From assembly GCA_023014485.1 (NCBI GenBank), contig JAJOZX010002716.1, positions 57,501-121,500 of the forward strand: 64,000 bases of DNA, read 5' to 3'. Of the stretch, positions 1 through 10,000 are shown one piece after another. Within the stretch, counting starts at the first letter, position 1, and each line of letters starts with the position of its first letter. This DNA comes from Bathynomus jamesi. Its lineage: Eukaryota > Arthropoda > Malacostraca > Isopoda > Cirolanidae. The notes beneath the pieces are model-generated. The model saw nothing but the letters and a program-made list of their open reading frames with translations. It made no database searches and was not told the DNA's origin. The position numbers were made by a program, and so were the translations under genes.

Positions 1-1
1 G

Positions 2-609
2 AGTGAAAGGGTACGTGAAAGGGATGAGAGCTATAGGCGAGAGAATGAAAGAAATTATCGGAGGGAATGGACCCCAAGAGGAGGCCGACGGTCCGAAGAC
101 CACGAAAGAAGAGGAAATAGGTACTCCTCCCCTTCCGAATATTCTAGAAGACGGAACTTCTCGCCGTATGAGAGAAACAGAGATAACTATGGTAACCCCA
201 GATACGATAACAGGTATGAGGGTAACCCAAGATACGATAACAGGTATGAGGGTAACCCCAGGTACGACAACAGGTATGAGGGTAACCCCAGATACGATAA
301 CAGGTATGAGGGTAACCCCCGATACGACAACAGGTATGAGGGTAACCCCAGACACGAAAACAGGTACGAGAATCGATACCGCTCTCCGTCGCCCTATGAA
401 CAACGAAGAAGAAGGGACTATTCCCCTTATGACAGAAACTACTCCCATTACGACAGGAGAAACGGAGGTTACCCCTCCCCCAACAGGAATGGAGGCAGGT
501 ATCCCGACAGAAGAACGGACCGAAGTCCGTCACCCTATCGGAGATACGACCAGGAGAGGGAAACCAACAGCGGAAGACGCCCCATAAAAGAGTGGGAGAA
601 AGGGCGATG
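2..609 (+). CDS. Arg/Tyr-rich Gag C-terminal region, partial
   Basis: The convincing frame begins at base 2 with no start codon, because the 5' part lies outside the window. It ends at UGA 607-609. The product is extremely rich in Arg, Tyr, Ser and Asn and carries six tandem decapeptides of the form GNPRYDNRYE (191-370), followed by RS- and RY-rich sequence (RSPSPY, RRRRDYSPY). Such a basic disordered tail is typical of the nucleic-acid-binding end of retrotransposon Gag proteins that lack CCHC knuckles. The overlapping frame from base 3 has a Thr/Met-repeat composition and is a shadow. The same frame continues past the UGA into the protease region, with no frame change between Gag and Pro. 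Confidence 0.6.
191..370 (+). repeat. Six tandem 30-bp units in Gag
   Basis: Units start at 191, 221, 251, 281, 311 and 341, each beginning ggtaacccc or a close variant. The 30-bp length keeps the frame and encodes the decapeptide repeat. Most differences fall in the codons after the first ten bases. Confidence 0.9.
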
Positions 610-2047
610 AAATTCCCCGTGGCCCCGGAGGAATGACTCATCAAACGAAAGGGACCCTTTCCCCCGTCGAGCATCATTCAAGGAGGAGGAAGAGGCAAAA
701 CACAAGACAAAGGAACTTGAATTGAAGCCGATATTGGTAAGGAGAAGAGTAACACACAAGTCAAAAGAACTTGAATTGAAGCCGATATTCGTAAGGAGAA
801 AAGAAGATGAAAGCATGAACCGGGATAGAAGAAACGCGAGTGAGAAAATGAACATGAATGAATGGAATGAGAAAGAGAGGACAACATGCAAGAATGAGGA
901 AGCGAAAGAAATGAATGAAATGTATGAAAGGAATGAAAGACGCAGCTTAAATAATGATACGAAAAAGAAGTGTTTAAATGCCCATGAAACAAGTGATATT
1001 GAAAGTACATATACTGTGCGAGAGGACGGAGCGTGTCTGCAGAGTGATTTGACCTTGAGAGTGGAGTCTGCCTCATGCGGACCTGATAATGAGTGCGAGG
1101 AAAGAACAGGAGATGACCTTGACTTTGAGGTAAGGCCTCAGTCGAAGGACACAGATGCAGTGGGAATGATAACGGAGTGTACGAGAAAAATGTATGAAAT
1201 GTTCGAATTAAGCGAGAAAGAAACGGAAGGAATGCATGGATTAAAACCTGAAAGCGAGTTAGATGACAGTATGATAAATGAGAACACTATAGACCAAAGG
1301 GAGCGTGATCCCCCAATGGAAATGAAATGGGTAAACGGAGTATATAATATGTGTTCATGTGACGTGACTATGAGACATAACATGACGAAGAGTGATTCGT
1401 GTGTATATTGTGGGAACGGAAGTAGTTTGAATCTAGCGAACAAAAATGTAAATTGCGAAAATGAATTAAAAACGAGTGAGGACAATATCGTGATAATGGA
1501 CGCGGATGGATTGGCTATACGGGAAAAGACTAAGTTCACTGAAAGAGGCATGAATGAAGTAGCTCCCGCGTATAAATGCCCCGGGGAAGCGACCCGGGTT
1601 AAGATGAACGAAAGTAGTGTGATGGAAAATACAGAGAGAAAAATAATGAAGGTAAACGGTCCCATGGTATCCCTTGAACTTTTGAACTCAGGGGCCGATG
1701 TCTGTCTAGCAAGGGAAGGGTCAATCGACACTGTTGGATTTCGACCCCAGGTCGAAATGACTAGCCGTAAGGCGGTAAATGACGAAGTCCTAACCACCAT
1801 GGGACAAATAAAAACAAAAATAGGCATTGAGCGCGAGAAATATGATCTTACTGCGTTGCTCGTTAAAGAATTGCCTGAGGGATTAAAATTTATTTTAGGG
1901 GCGGATTTCATCCGAGCAAACTTCATACATGTTGCAGGTAAAGGCCCGGAGTTTGTGGCTTACATAAATGAGATACAAATCCCCTGGATTACGAAATTGA
2001 TGAGAGCCCCAAACCAAGAAGACCAAAACGCGGAGAGAAAGAAGTAA
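610..2047 (+). pseudogene. Retropepsin (Pro) region of LTR retrotransposon
   Basis: Open frame directly following the in-frame UGA at 607-609. The first two-thirds is charged linker rich in Glu, Lys, Met and Asn, with two copies of a KELELKPI-type segment near 713-800. The C-terminal third resembles a retroviral aspartic protease. The active-site loop reads LLNSGADVCLA near 1680-1710, and the second hallmark FILGADFI lies near 1889-1911, about 70 residues later as in the family. The catalytic Asp of the usual DSG/DTG triad is Asn here (codon 1685-1687), so the enzyme should be inactive unless this is a sequence error. An RT domain should follow but does not. Called a pseudogene because of the lost catalytic residue and the deleted pol. 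Confidence 0.65.
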
Positions 2048-2052
2048 ATAAC

Positions 2053-2587
2053 CTCCCTCTCCTATTAATACGAGGGTCCACTTCCATTGCCCCTTTAGCT
2101 GGAGCAATTTTAGAAGTACGGACTCATTCCCCGTTGAAGGAGGGATCCACTCTAATCGTAGAGGCGAGAGAAACCCCTTTAAACCTAAGGGTAGAACCGC
2201 AACTGGTTTGCGTGAACGAAGAAAGGAATGTATCCGTTATCGTGCGAAATGAATCCGCCAACGATAGAGTTAAAGTTACGGGAGAAAGGACAAAGTGGCG
2301 GGAGAAGTTTTACGATACTGCGATTGCGAAGGGAAAAACCCTGTAGCGCGCCAAACGAATGCTCTTCCAACAGCGAAGAACTAAAGAAAGAAGTGAGTGA
2401 AAAAGAGATCAATCAAGTCATGAACCATAAGCGTAAATGGTCTGAAGATGAAATTTCAGAGGAAATTTATAACATGGAAATGATGAGCGAATTCTCGTTA
2501 ACCCCTAAGTCTGTGGAGCAGGAAAGAAGGGAAGTACAAAAATTTGTGAAAAATACTAAAGTAGACCCCGAAGAAGGAATAGATTAA
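2053..2587 (+). pseudogene. Frameshifted linker between protease and lost RT
   Basis: Two overlapping frames (2134-2346 and 2228-2587) read as one degraded coding region. The first contains an EGSTLIVEARETPLNLRVEP segment and a VRNES motif, like the region between protease and RT in gypsy/BEL-type Pol proteins. The second continues with Glu/Lys-rich sequence. A frameshift near 2270-2300 joins them. No RT motif follows. Confidence 0.45.
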
Positions 2588-3279
2588 AAAACCTTCTTAA
2601 GGACCATATTGGACGAAAGAGAAAAAAGGAGACGAACCGAAATTGTGACAGAAGATGAGAAACAAACGAGATGAATTACGTACGCCAGAAGAATAAACGC
2701 AATTATATTGACGAAACGAAAAGGAAAAAAAGAGATAACCAATGAACCGCACCGCTTCCGCAGTCGGTACGAGGAAACGGACGGCCTGTGGTCGCACGCT
2801 GGTCGACCGCCGGAAGTAACTTAAAGGCCCTGATTGCTGGTCTAGAAGATGAACTTATCGGCTAACGTTTAGAAGGCGATCGAACGAGTAAACACGACAC
2901 GCACACGAATTAACCAAAGGTAACAAATGGGTTAAACTCTTCCCCGGAACAATAAAGAAAGATGTTCTTTCCTTTTAACAAATCTTTTACCATTTAATAT
3001 ATAATCAAATTAATCCCCACCCCCTCGGAAAGTTGACTGAAAGGCATAATTCCGGTTTGGAGTTAACAATGTTCATATAACTATACTTATTTCATATTTT
3101 CTTTTTCATGTAGCATACATTTTTCAGGTTATTTACTGCATATCGTTTATAAAATGTTTTATATTATATTTCACGTTCTAATATCGTGGCGTCTGACTCA
3201 GAAGTTTAATGGGAAAATATTCATGAGTAAGAGGTTGGCGTGAATGTCTAGGTCGGAAATAGTAGCATGATGAGAGAGC
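2588..3279 (+). other. No convincing gene; site of missing pol
   Basis: No reverse transcriptase, RNase H or integrase motif is visible in any frame. AT-rich sequence with several stops per frame; the deletion that removed pol probably lies here. Confidence 0.5.
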
Positions 3280-4127
3280 ATGTTTCGCGCGTCCAAATCA
3301 GCTCTCAAATTCCTTGAGCTTAGGGGAATCGAGTGGAAAATTTATAAAAAAGAATTCATTAAGATTACGAGAAAAGGAAATTTCCCTTTATTTATCAATG
3401 CTTATATAAATATTCTTTTATTTTTGTCCCAACTTAGAAAGTTCCTGACAGAATTTTCCCTGAAATTAATCATGATCCCCGTCCTCTTAACCTCATGCGC
3501 CATACACGTTGAGGCGCAAACCCACTCAAATCACGGAGTCCTTTTCCAACCAACGGGCTCCCTAATTCTGCAAGGCCACACATACACTTTCAGCGCACGT
3601 CTCAGTCTGAAGCCCAACTATCGAAACCTGCTGATCCTGAACCGCCCCGCGATTTCGAGATCACCTACATAGTAAACTCGTTTACGAAAGAAGCCTTACA
3701 CCACTTCAATGCTTCCTTGTCACGAGGAATAGACCTCCTGGATATGACTCGATACCTCCGACGAGTCACCCTCAAGAAGTCAGACGAAGGAACGACCTCC
3801 TTCGTCTCCTACTCCACCCTCACCCTTGGTTTCGTATTGGGAATCGCCGTCATCGGAATTGCGACCTGGAAGAAATGCTGTCGCAGCCGAGATCCTCCAC
3901 CGGTACCAACTGCCAGGTTTAAAATCCCTGCATCGGGCCCCACGGAAGCTCAGGTGACCAGATCGCCAACACCCCCAAGAAGCCCCCCTCATGAATTTCG
4001 CTTTTCACCGACGAGCCCAAGTTCCGTCAAAAGATTGCCCTCGGCAATTCAGTCATATCGTACGCCCGAATCAGCAGCACCTAACATTGGCTACGAGGAA
4101 ATGGGCATTCCCGTAATTAAGACTTAA
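3280..4127 (+). pseudogene. Env-like remnant: signal peptide plus C-terminal membrane anchor
   Basis: Frame 3280-3672 contains a hydrophobic stretch ending in an Ala-x-Ala-like site near 3470-3515, as in a signal peptide, followed by about 50 ectodomain-like residues. Frame 3717-4127 carries a 20-residue hydrophobic helix near 3825-3865 followed by a Lys/Cys/Arg stop-transfer (WKKCCRSR) and a Pro/Ser-rich cytoplasmic tail of about 80 residues. The frames are out of register and the expected long ectodomain between them is missing, so the gene is internally deleted. By position it is the envelope-like gene of the element. It could alternatively be an unrelated captured membrane protein. Confidence 0.5.
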
Positions 4128-5427
4128 ACCGTTTCTCCCATCTGGCCCCTTTGTGTTTTTCCCCATTTTTAATACTTACGGAAAAACGACCGAATGAGTT
4201 CAATTTATTGAATTAAATTTACATGGTAGAATTGAATTGCTAAAGTAATAACTTCATTCGGTAGTTAGTGCGTAACTAACTGACAATTAGTGATAAGTGT
4301 TTATGTAAATTAAATCATTAAAGTTTCCTTCAGTGAACAGTGCTTAATGAATAAATAATTAGCAATAAGTGTTCGATTTACGAGCCTTACTGAAATGACC
4401 TCTCTTTATGCAACTTATAAGTTTCTCCCTCTGTGTATTTCAAATTTTCTCCCTGCTATATCGCTTTCCTTTATTTATCTTAAAAGCATGTTAACTCAAA
4501 ACCATTATAATATCATTTTGTCATAAAGCGAGATTGCGAAAGTTCTCTCGAAAGCAACTTTCTGTAAATAGAGATCGGATGCTGACCAATTTGTTTTTGC
4601 GCTGACGACGCGGGTGAAGCGCTTGCATTCGAACTAATTGCTGACCGTACCTGATAACTAAATTATACTGTAAAATATACATTCTATAATTTCATTCAGT
4701 TACCTAATAATGTAGGCCCTCGTAATATAGGCTTTCGTCTTTCGGTTGAGTATGCAAATTTTAGTATAGAAAAAAGAAAAAAGGAGTTTTTCCATTTTTA
4801 CTTATAAAATGTATGAACTTTATGAGATTTCTGAAAATTTAATTTAGTCATCCCTTTGGAAAACTATAAGAGTCGTTAGGCGACTCGTCGTACGAATTAT
4901 TCCTCCTAAAGAAAGCACTTTCCACCCCAAGTTACAAGAATTAGTCGTCCTAAACCGGTAGACGCATTTTTCATGATGTTAACATAAATGAAAATGACAC
5001 TATATTGAAGGCTGATCCGTTTCCACATCGGATTATTTAGTTTAGAGAAGGGCGTTGCCCTTATAAGGCACTCAGAAATTAAAATTTCCCCGTATAATGT
5101 GATCTTGCTATGTATTTCTCGTCTTAAACCTACCCTTTCCTTGATTATATATTGGTTATGCGGTGAGTAAACAAACATTTTCAACCCTTGTTCCCGCATA
5201 TATTTAAGATGCACACTTTCATTACTCACGGTATTTATTCTATGAATGTAATTTCAAAATAAATCCGTATATGTTGTTTGTCTCACGGTATTTATTATGT
5301 AAATTTAATTTTCAGCTATTGATTTGACAACTTTCAATTTATATATATATATGTATAGTAAGCAAGCTTAACTAGATTAATGTTCTATTGAATTTCTCAT
5401 ATTTTCTTTGTAACTACGAGTTCTAAC
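4128..5427. other. AT-rich non-coding stretch, possible 3' UTR/LTR
   Basis: About 1.3 kb without a supportable gene. It may hold the 3' LTR of the element to its left, but a single LTR cannot be recognised without its partner. A minus-strand frame of 107 codons (4906-5229) has no recognisable feature and is treated as chance. Confidence 0.4.
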
Positions 5428-5790
5428 GTATAATTAATGTAAAGAACGACGCTTGTGTAGAAGAACGTTCCGCACAAGATGAGGAGGAAGAAGCGTCGTT
5501 CTTTACATTAATTATACTGTGTGTTGTTTGCAGTTAAAATGTATATATAGGTACGGCATGCGAAGGTGCCCCCTCAGGGCATTGGTTTCTGCTCGTATGT
5601 AGGAGACTTACGACATCTGATTAATCGAAGCCCATGGTGTAGTGGATAGCATATCTGACCGGCAATCGGAAGATCCCGGGTTCGATTCCCAGGTGGTAAC
5701 CTCATTTTTCATTTGTTCGTTCTTCCTCCTCATCTTGTGCGGGACGTTCTACACAAGCGTCGTTCTTTACATTAATTATACTGTGTTGTT
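5428..5790 (+). repeat. tRNA-like repeat unit, family A, with 27-bp hairpin arm
   Basis: A perfect 27-bp inverted repeat (5428-5454 against 5491-5517) precedes a small TGCCCC...GGGCA hairpin, then a tRNA-like body at 5629-5700 with a box-B-like GGTTCGATTCC and an anticodon-arm-like stem with GGC in the loop. The same GTCGTTCTTTAC module closes the unit near 5757-5780. Related units lie at 19460-20320. Best read as a tRNA-derived SINE or foldback repeat rather than a working tRNA gene. Confidence 0.7.
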
Positions 5791-5799
5791 TGTAGTTAA

Positions 5800-5890
5800 A
5801 ATGTATATATATATATATATGTATATATAAATATATATATGTACATATAAATGTATATATGTACACACACACACACACATATATATATGT

Positions 5891-5960
<70 letters not shown>
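5800..5960. repeat. (TA)n/(CA)n microsatellite
   Basis: Alternating TA and CA runs. Open frames made of Tyr-Ile or Cys-Val repeats here are artefacts. Confidence 0.95.
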
Positions 5961-5962
<2 letters not shown>

Positions 5963-5974
5963 GATGAATTTCGC

Positions 5975-7203
5975 AATTAAACACGTGAAATGAATGAATG
6001 CTGCAAACCCACAAGGAAAAAGAAAAACGATTCCAAGGCCTTTCGTGTATTCCGAGCTACACCTCGTCAGGGAATGAAGAGAGAAGGCAAAAAGCCCATA
6101 AATATATACAACGTAGCGGAAACAAAAGCAATTAGCACATACTTAACAAGAGTTAATGAGAGGCAAAAGGAATTTTAACAAGATATTTTCAATTTTATAC
6201 ATTCCCACACTCTTATTGAAATTGTTTTTAAAATGAATAAATGCACATTCTAGAATATTTCTTTCTATTAAATCTCTTTTTAACAAGCGCTTTAGAACTA
6301 TCCCACTTGATGCTATGATTACATCTATACATATGGTTAAACAAAGCATTGGAATTATTAGCTGTTCTACACGCATATTTATGCTGTTTTCCCCTAATAT
6401 CTAACGTTTTACCCGTTTGGCCTATATATACTGAGTTACATTGTGTACATCCTATCGAATACACACAAACAACAACATTTTTCGGGCTATTCTTTATTAG
6501 GCGTGATTTAACAGTATTATTATACTTAAAGACTACATTGATGCCAATTGCTTTAAGTAAAGTCGGGAGATATTGAAAATTAACATGGTAAGGTAGGCTA
6601 AGGATATTTTTACGCTCAAATTCCTTTACAGTTACATTATTATAATACCTATTATTGGCTTTCCTAAGACAGTTATCTTAAAATGAAATAGGATAACATA
6701 ATGTAGTCCCAATATTCATGATATTGCATAACTCGGAATCTAAAAATTCAGGACTGACAACTCTCAATGCTCTAAGAAACATGTCAGAGAAAATAGAGGA
6801 TTTAATCGAGGGATGATGGTCAGAATAAAAATGCACATAAGAGTTATTATTAGTAGGCTTGCGATAGACTTCAAATGTGAACTGATTAGAGCTTCTCCAA
6901 ATTTTTAGATCCAGAAAAGATAGGCTTCCATCATTTTCTTTTTCAACTGTGAACTTAATAGATGGGACTAAATTGTTGAGCCCCAAGAAATAAGTCAACA
7001 TCCAAATTATTAGGCCAAAGGCATAAAATATCTTCTATATACCTGTACCAAACCAGGTTAAAATTAACAATCGAAGGCAAAATTCTACTTTCAAAATATT
7101 TCATATATAAATTAGCTAGTACAGGTGAAAGGGAAGTTTTATGCTCTGTCGTTTGGATTGGCGATGGGAAATCCCCTTTCACCTGTACCTTAGTGATTCT
7201 CAA
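5975..7203 (-). pseudogene. Penelope-like element A (RT and GIY-YIG remnants)
   Basis: Leftward remains of a PLE polyprotein. 7203-6955 and 7001-6678 encode the RT palm around WYRYIEDILCLW (YIED where YVDD is expected) and the following PFLDL-like region (LSFLDLKIW). 6464-6228 encodes the endonuclease: a YSIGCTQCNSVYIGQTGKT segment with the GIY-YIG pattern and the CxxC typical of PLE endonucleases. Frames are interrupted, so the copy is dead. A hammerhead-like fold (6030-6075) lies downstream on the same strand, which supports calling 5975 the 3' end. Its truncated 5' end abuts element B head to head at about 7203. Confidence 0.85.
6030..6075 (-). ncRNA. Hammerhead-ribozyme-like motif of PLE A
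   Basis: Read on the minus strand: helix I ATTCC, core CTGACGA, one extra G, helix II GTGTA/TACAC around an 8-nt loop, GAAA, loopless palindromic helix III AGGCCT, T at the cleavage position, then helix I partner GGAAT. Every paired segment is complementary and the core matches the CUGANGA...GAAA consensus. Hammerheads are known in PLE termini; activity is inferred. Confidence 0.75.
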
Positions 7204-8772
7204 TAAAGAAGTTTACTTTGAAAAAATATATGATCTTTTGAATGATTCGGACACTTACTTGAAATTAAGGAACAATTCCCTTGAATCTGGGAACAGTGCA
7301 TTTAACAAGAAAATTAAGCAACTTTTGAAGGGTAAAGAAATATTACACAGTTTTTGAGTACTTCACCGTCATTACCCTGTATGTATGGCCTGATTAAAAC
7401 TCATAAGCCAAATAATCCTGCAAGGCCTATTGTTAGTTCTATAGGATCTATCTCATATAAGCTATCCAAATGGCTTGTTTCCATCCTTAATCCTTTCCTG
7501 GGCACAATTTCACAATCACACATAAATAATAATGTAGACCTTGTAGAAAAATTAAATAGTATCAGTGTCAATTACAATTTTAGATTGGTAAGCTTTGATG
7601 TTACCGCTTTATTTACAAGAGTCCCGGTGGAGGATCTATTAGTTTTTCTTTCGAAAGAATTGGTCAAGCATAATTTGCCATTAGCTGTGGCTACAATTAT
7701 ATAATTAATTAAACTGTGCATAGTAGACTCGAAATTTGTGTTTAATAATGAATATTTTAGGCAGAATTTTGGTATGGCTGTGGGAAATCCCCTCTCCCCC
7801 ATTTTAAGTAACTAATATATGGAGTTTTTTTAAAGTAAATTATTAAGGAAGATTCTGCCAAATTACGTTCCTTGGTTTAGATATGTAGATGATATTCTTT
7901 GTCTTTGGCCAGAAACTTTAAATCTCAATGAATTCTTACCCAAGCTTAATAATTTAACTCCCTCTATCAATTTTACAGTTGAAATAGAAAAAGACTCATC
8001 GATCCTATTTTTAGATGTTTTAATATATAGGTCTGGAAAAAAGTTTAAGTACAATATTCACAGAAAACCCACTAATAATTGTTCCTATATACATTATTAT
8101 TCGGCTCACCACATTCACGTAAAACGAACCGTTTTTTCTACTTTGTTCCTAAGATGCTTACGAATTTGTAGTCCAGAGTTCATTCATGATGAAATTAGTA
8201 AAATATATAAAATTGCGTTTGATTTAAAATATCCAAAGAACTGCATAGATAAATCCTTAAAAATGGCAAAGAAAACCTTCTACGAGGTAAAGGACAAGAT
8301 TCCTTATAACACAAAAAATGTTTTAGCTTTACCATTTAGAGAAAATTTCCTTGATCTGCCGAAACTGCTGAGGATTTTTAAAGTAAATATTGCGTTCAGA
8401 AATTTAGATTTAATTAATAATTCATTGATTAAAAACTCCCCTTTAAGTGAACAGGGTTGTGTATATAAAATTCCATGCACAACATGTAATAAATTTTACA
8501 CTGGTCAAACTGGTAAGACGCTTGAGTTACGTATTAAGCAGCATAAATGCAGTATAAGAATAGGCAAGGAATCTAACGCCATTTTTATTCATGTAAGAGG
8601 TACTAATCATCCCATTCACTGGAAAAATGCCTCCAAATTAAGTTTTCGTGAATCTATTGTTAGTAGAAATATACTTGAATCTAGTGTGATCAAGAATAAT
8701 GCGGATTTGGTTCTTAATATTAGCCCTGGGCTTTATAAATTAGACTCGTACATTGTTAGAAAGTTGGTGTAG
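7204..8772 (+). pseudogene. PLE B reverse transcriptase-endonuclease
   Basis: Frame pieces in order: an N-terminal segment near 7204-7350 (NDSDTYLKLRNNSLE); RT fingers and palm 7354-7704 with YGLIKTHKP and the motif-A block VSFDVTALFTRVPV; motif B near 7770 (GMAVGNPLSPI); motif C near 7875-7905 (RYVDDILCLW); and the 209-codon frame 8143-8772 with thumb plus GIY-YIG endonuclease (VYKIPCTTCNKFYTGQTGKT, Arg-Ile-Lys-Gln-His helix, final Glu in the ILESSVI segment). A stop near 7704 and one near 7815 break the RT. The sequence is clearly diverged from elements C, D and F. Confidence 0.85.
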
Positions 8773-9279
8773 GGCCTATTATTTTTGACCGCATTTTTGC
8801 CCCTTAACTCTTTGCCTTAATTAAATAAATAATATGTTATGAATTGTTAACATTCTTATGTGTACATTTTAATTGTATTTTTCTTTCATATAATCTTTAT
8901 GTACTTGATAGTTTATTACAATTTTAAACAGATTATCTATTGAGAAAAAATTTTCAGATTATTTGTAGATATTTGGAATATTCCGTACGACGATGGCACC
9001 ATGTCTTTTGTTCCCTTAAATTCTTGCCACTTAACTGCCTGCTTTAATTAATATACTATTTATAATAATTGTTATAACAATTTTTGTTTTATGTACATGT
9101 TAATTTTCTAATTTCATTTATATAGTTCTTATGTATTCAATAATTTAGTAGCCTTTAAATTAAGTTAACTATTGAAAAAATCTTTAGAATGTTTTGTATT
9201 TAAGTTGAGTTACCGATTGGGAATTTTTCGCTTGTGTATTTAACTAATTTATTTGGTAAATTCTGTCTATTTCTTTCTT

Positions 9280-9318
9280 GTCCCTGAAAATGTGAATACA
9301 TCACGAAAGCGCTCGGAT
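9280..9318 (+). ncRNA. Hammerhead-like motif of PLE B, with G8 changed
   Basis: Helix I GTCC/GGAT (one wobble), core CTGAAAA (consensus CTGANGA, so G8 is A), extra T, helix II GTGA/TCAC around ATACA, GAAA, palindromic AGCGCT, C at the cleavage position. The G8 change should abolish or greatly reduce cleavage. The retained pairing shows descent from an active form. Confidence 0.65.
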
Positions 9319-9409
9319 TTCGTGTTTCTTTTTCCTTCTCCCTGTGGTTGTTTGCTTAGTAGTAAGATCACGTGTTATTCTGTCATTTTACTGCATAAAT
9401 GTTCACATA

Positions 9410-9497
9410 CACACACACACACATATATATATATGTGTGTGTGTGTGTACATATATACATATATATATACATATATACATATATATACGCAGTATGT

Positions 9498-9531
<34 letters not shown>

Positions 9532-9541
9532 ATTTTAAATA
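9410..9541. repeat. (CA)n/(TA)n microsatellite
   Basis: Compound dinucleotide tract separating PLE B and PLE C. The open frames across it are low-complexity artefacts. Confidence 0.95.
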
Positions 9542-9581
9542 TATGATGAATAAAACCACGAAGGAAAGGAAACACAGAATG

Positions 9582-9621
9582 GTGCTCAAGCGTTTTCGTC
9601 TAATGACATCCTCAGGAACAC
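9582..9621 (-). ncRNA. Hammerhead-like motif, left end of PLE C
   Basis: Same fold as the intact copy at 25254-25293: helix I GTGTTC/GAGCAC, core CTGAGGA, extra T, GTC-ATTA-GAC, GAAA. One base in helix III differs (AACGCT instead of AGCGCT), breaking the palindrome. Confidence 0.7.
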
Positions 9622-10000
9622 TGAAATACATAAAGAGTTATAGCCTATATATAGATTACAGAAAAAAAAAATATATATATATACAATAAACGGAGAAATA
9701 AAAATAAAAATTAAACATTAAAGGATTGTGGGAGGAGCATACAAATTTGTAAGGAAAAAACTACCGATGGTTTAGCACTTTGCTCGAATCCAACACAAGA
9801 TCAAATGAATTGTTTCCAACCAATGTTATAGTTAATTAAAAAATAAAAATTGAAAAATAAAAATAAAAATAAAACTTAAGCTGAGCATACAAATTTATAC
9901 TGGAAATCTGCCAAGGTTTTAGCACTCTGCCCTTCTTGTCTATGTTCGATGTATATAAAAATAAATTGAAAAATAAAAGTTATTAGAGTAGCATACAAGT

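Larger units (their letters stand above)
1..5300 (+). mobile_element. Degenerate LTR retrotransposon with Env-like remnant (5' end outside window)
   Basis: The order Gag-like, retropepsin, long gap, Env-like signal peptide and transmembrane segment is that of an envelope-bearing Ty3/gypsy-type LTR retrotransposon. Reverse transcriptase, RNase H and integrase, expected between about 2590 and 3280, are absent, so the copy is internally deleted. I could not delimit a 3' LTR: no matching 5' LTR lies in the window. The right boundary is a guess set by the AT-rich tract before the tRNA-like repeat at 5428. Confidence 0.6.
7204..9365 (+). mobile_element. Penelope-like element B
   Basis: Rightward PLE with its coding part at about 7204-8772 and a 3' non-coding tail of about 500 bp that includes a degenerate repeat of roughly 200 bp (8800-8985 and 9020-9210). 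It ends with a hammerhead-like fold at 9280-9318 and a TTTCTTTTTCCTTC-type terminus resembling that of the other PLEs. Its 5' end joins element A head to head. Confidence 0.8.

Noticed and set aside
3..587. 194-codon plus-strand frame with Thr/Met repeats
   Set aside because: Shadow of the Arg/Tyr-rich Gag frame that starts at base 2; the 30-bp repeats are open in several frames.
144..1926. Long minus-strand frames (144-677, 535-891, 678-1076, 1138-1926)
   Set aside because: Antisense to Gag-Pro; Ser/Phe/Leu-rich composition typical of the complement of purine-rich coding sequence.
2597..2797. 66-codon minus-strand frame
   Set aside because: No recognisable feature; lies where pol has been deleted.
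4906..5229. 107-codon minus-strand frame
   Set aside because: No motif, no neighbours, AT-rich non-coding surroundings; chance length.
4200..5300. Defined 3' LTR of the retrotransposon
   Set aside because: No second copy in the window and no convincing TG...CA borders, so I could not support exact limits.
5702..6014. Tyr-Ile, Cys-Val and Thr-His repeat proteins (also at 9253-9631, 15210-15401, 25426-25767, 27745-27945, 57016-57252, 60291-60751, 61550-61977)
   Set aside because: Translations of (TA)n/(CA)n microsatellites with no conserved features.
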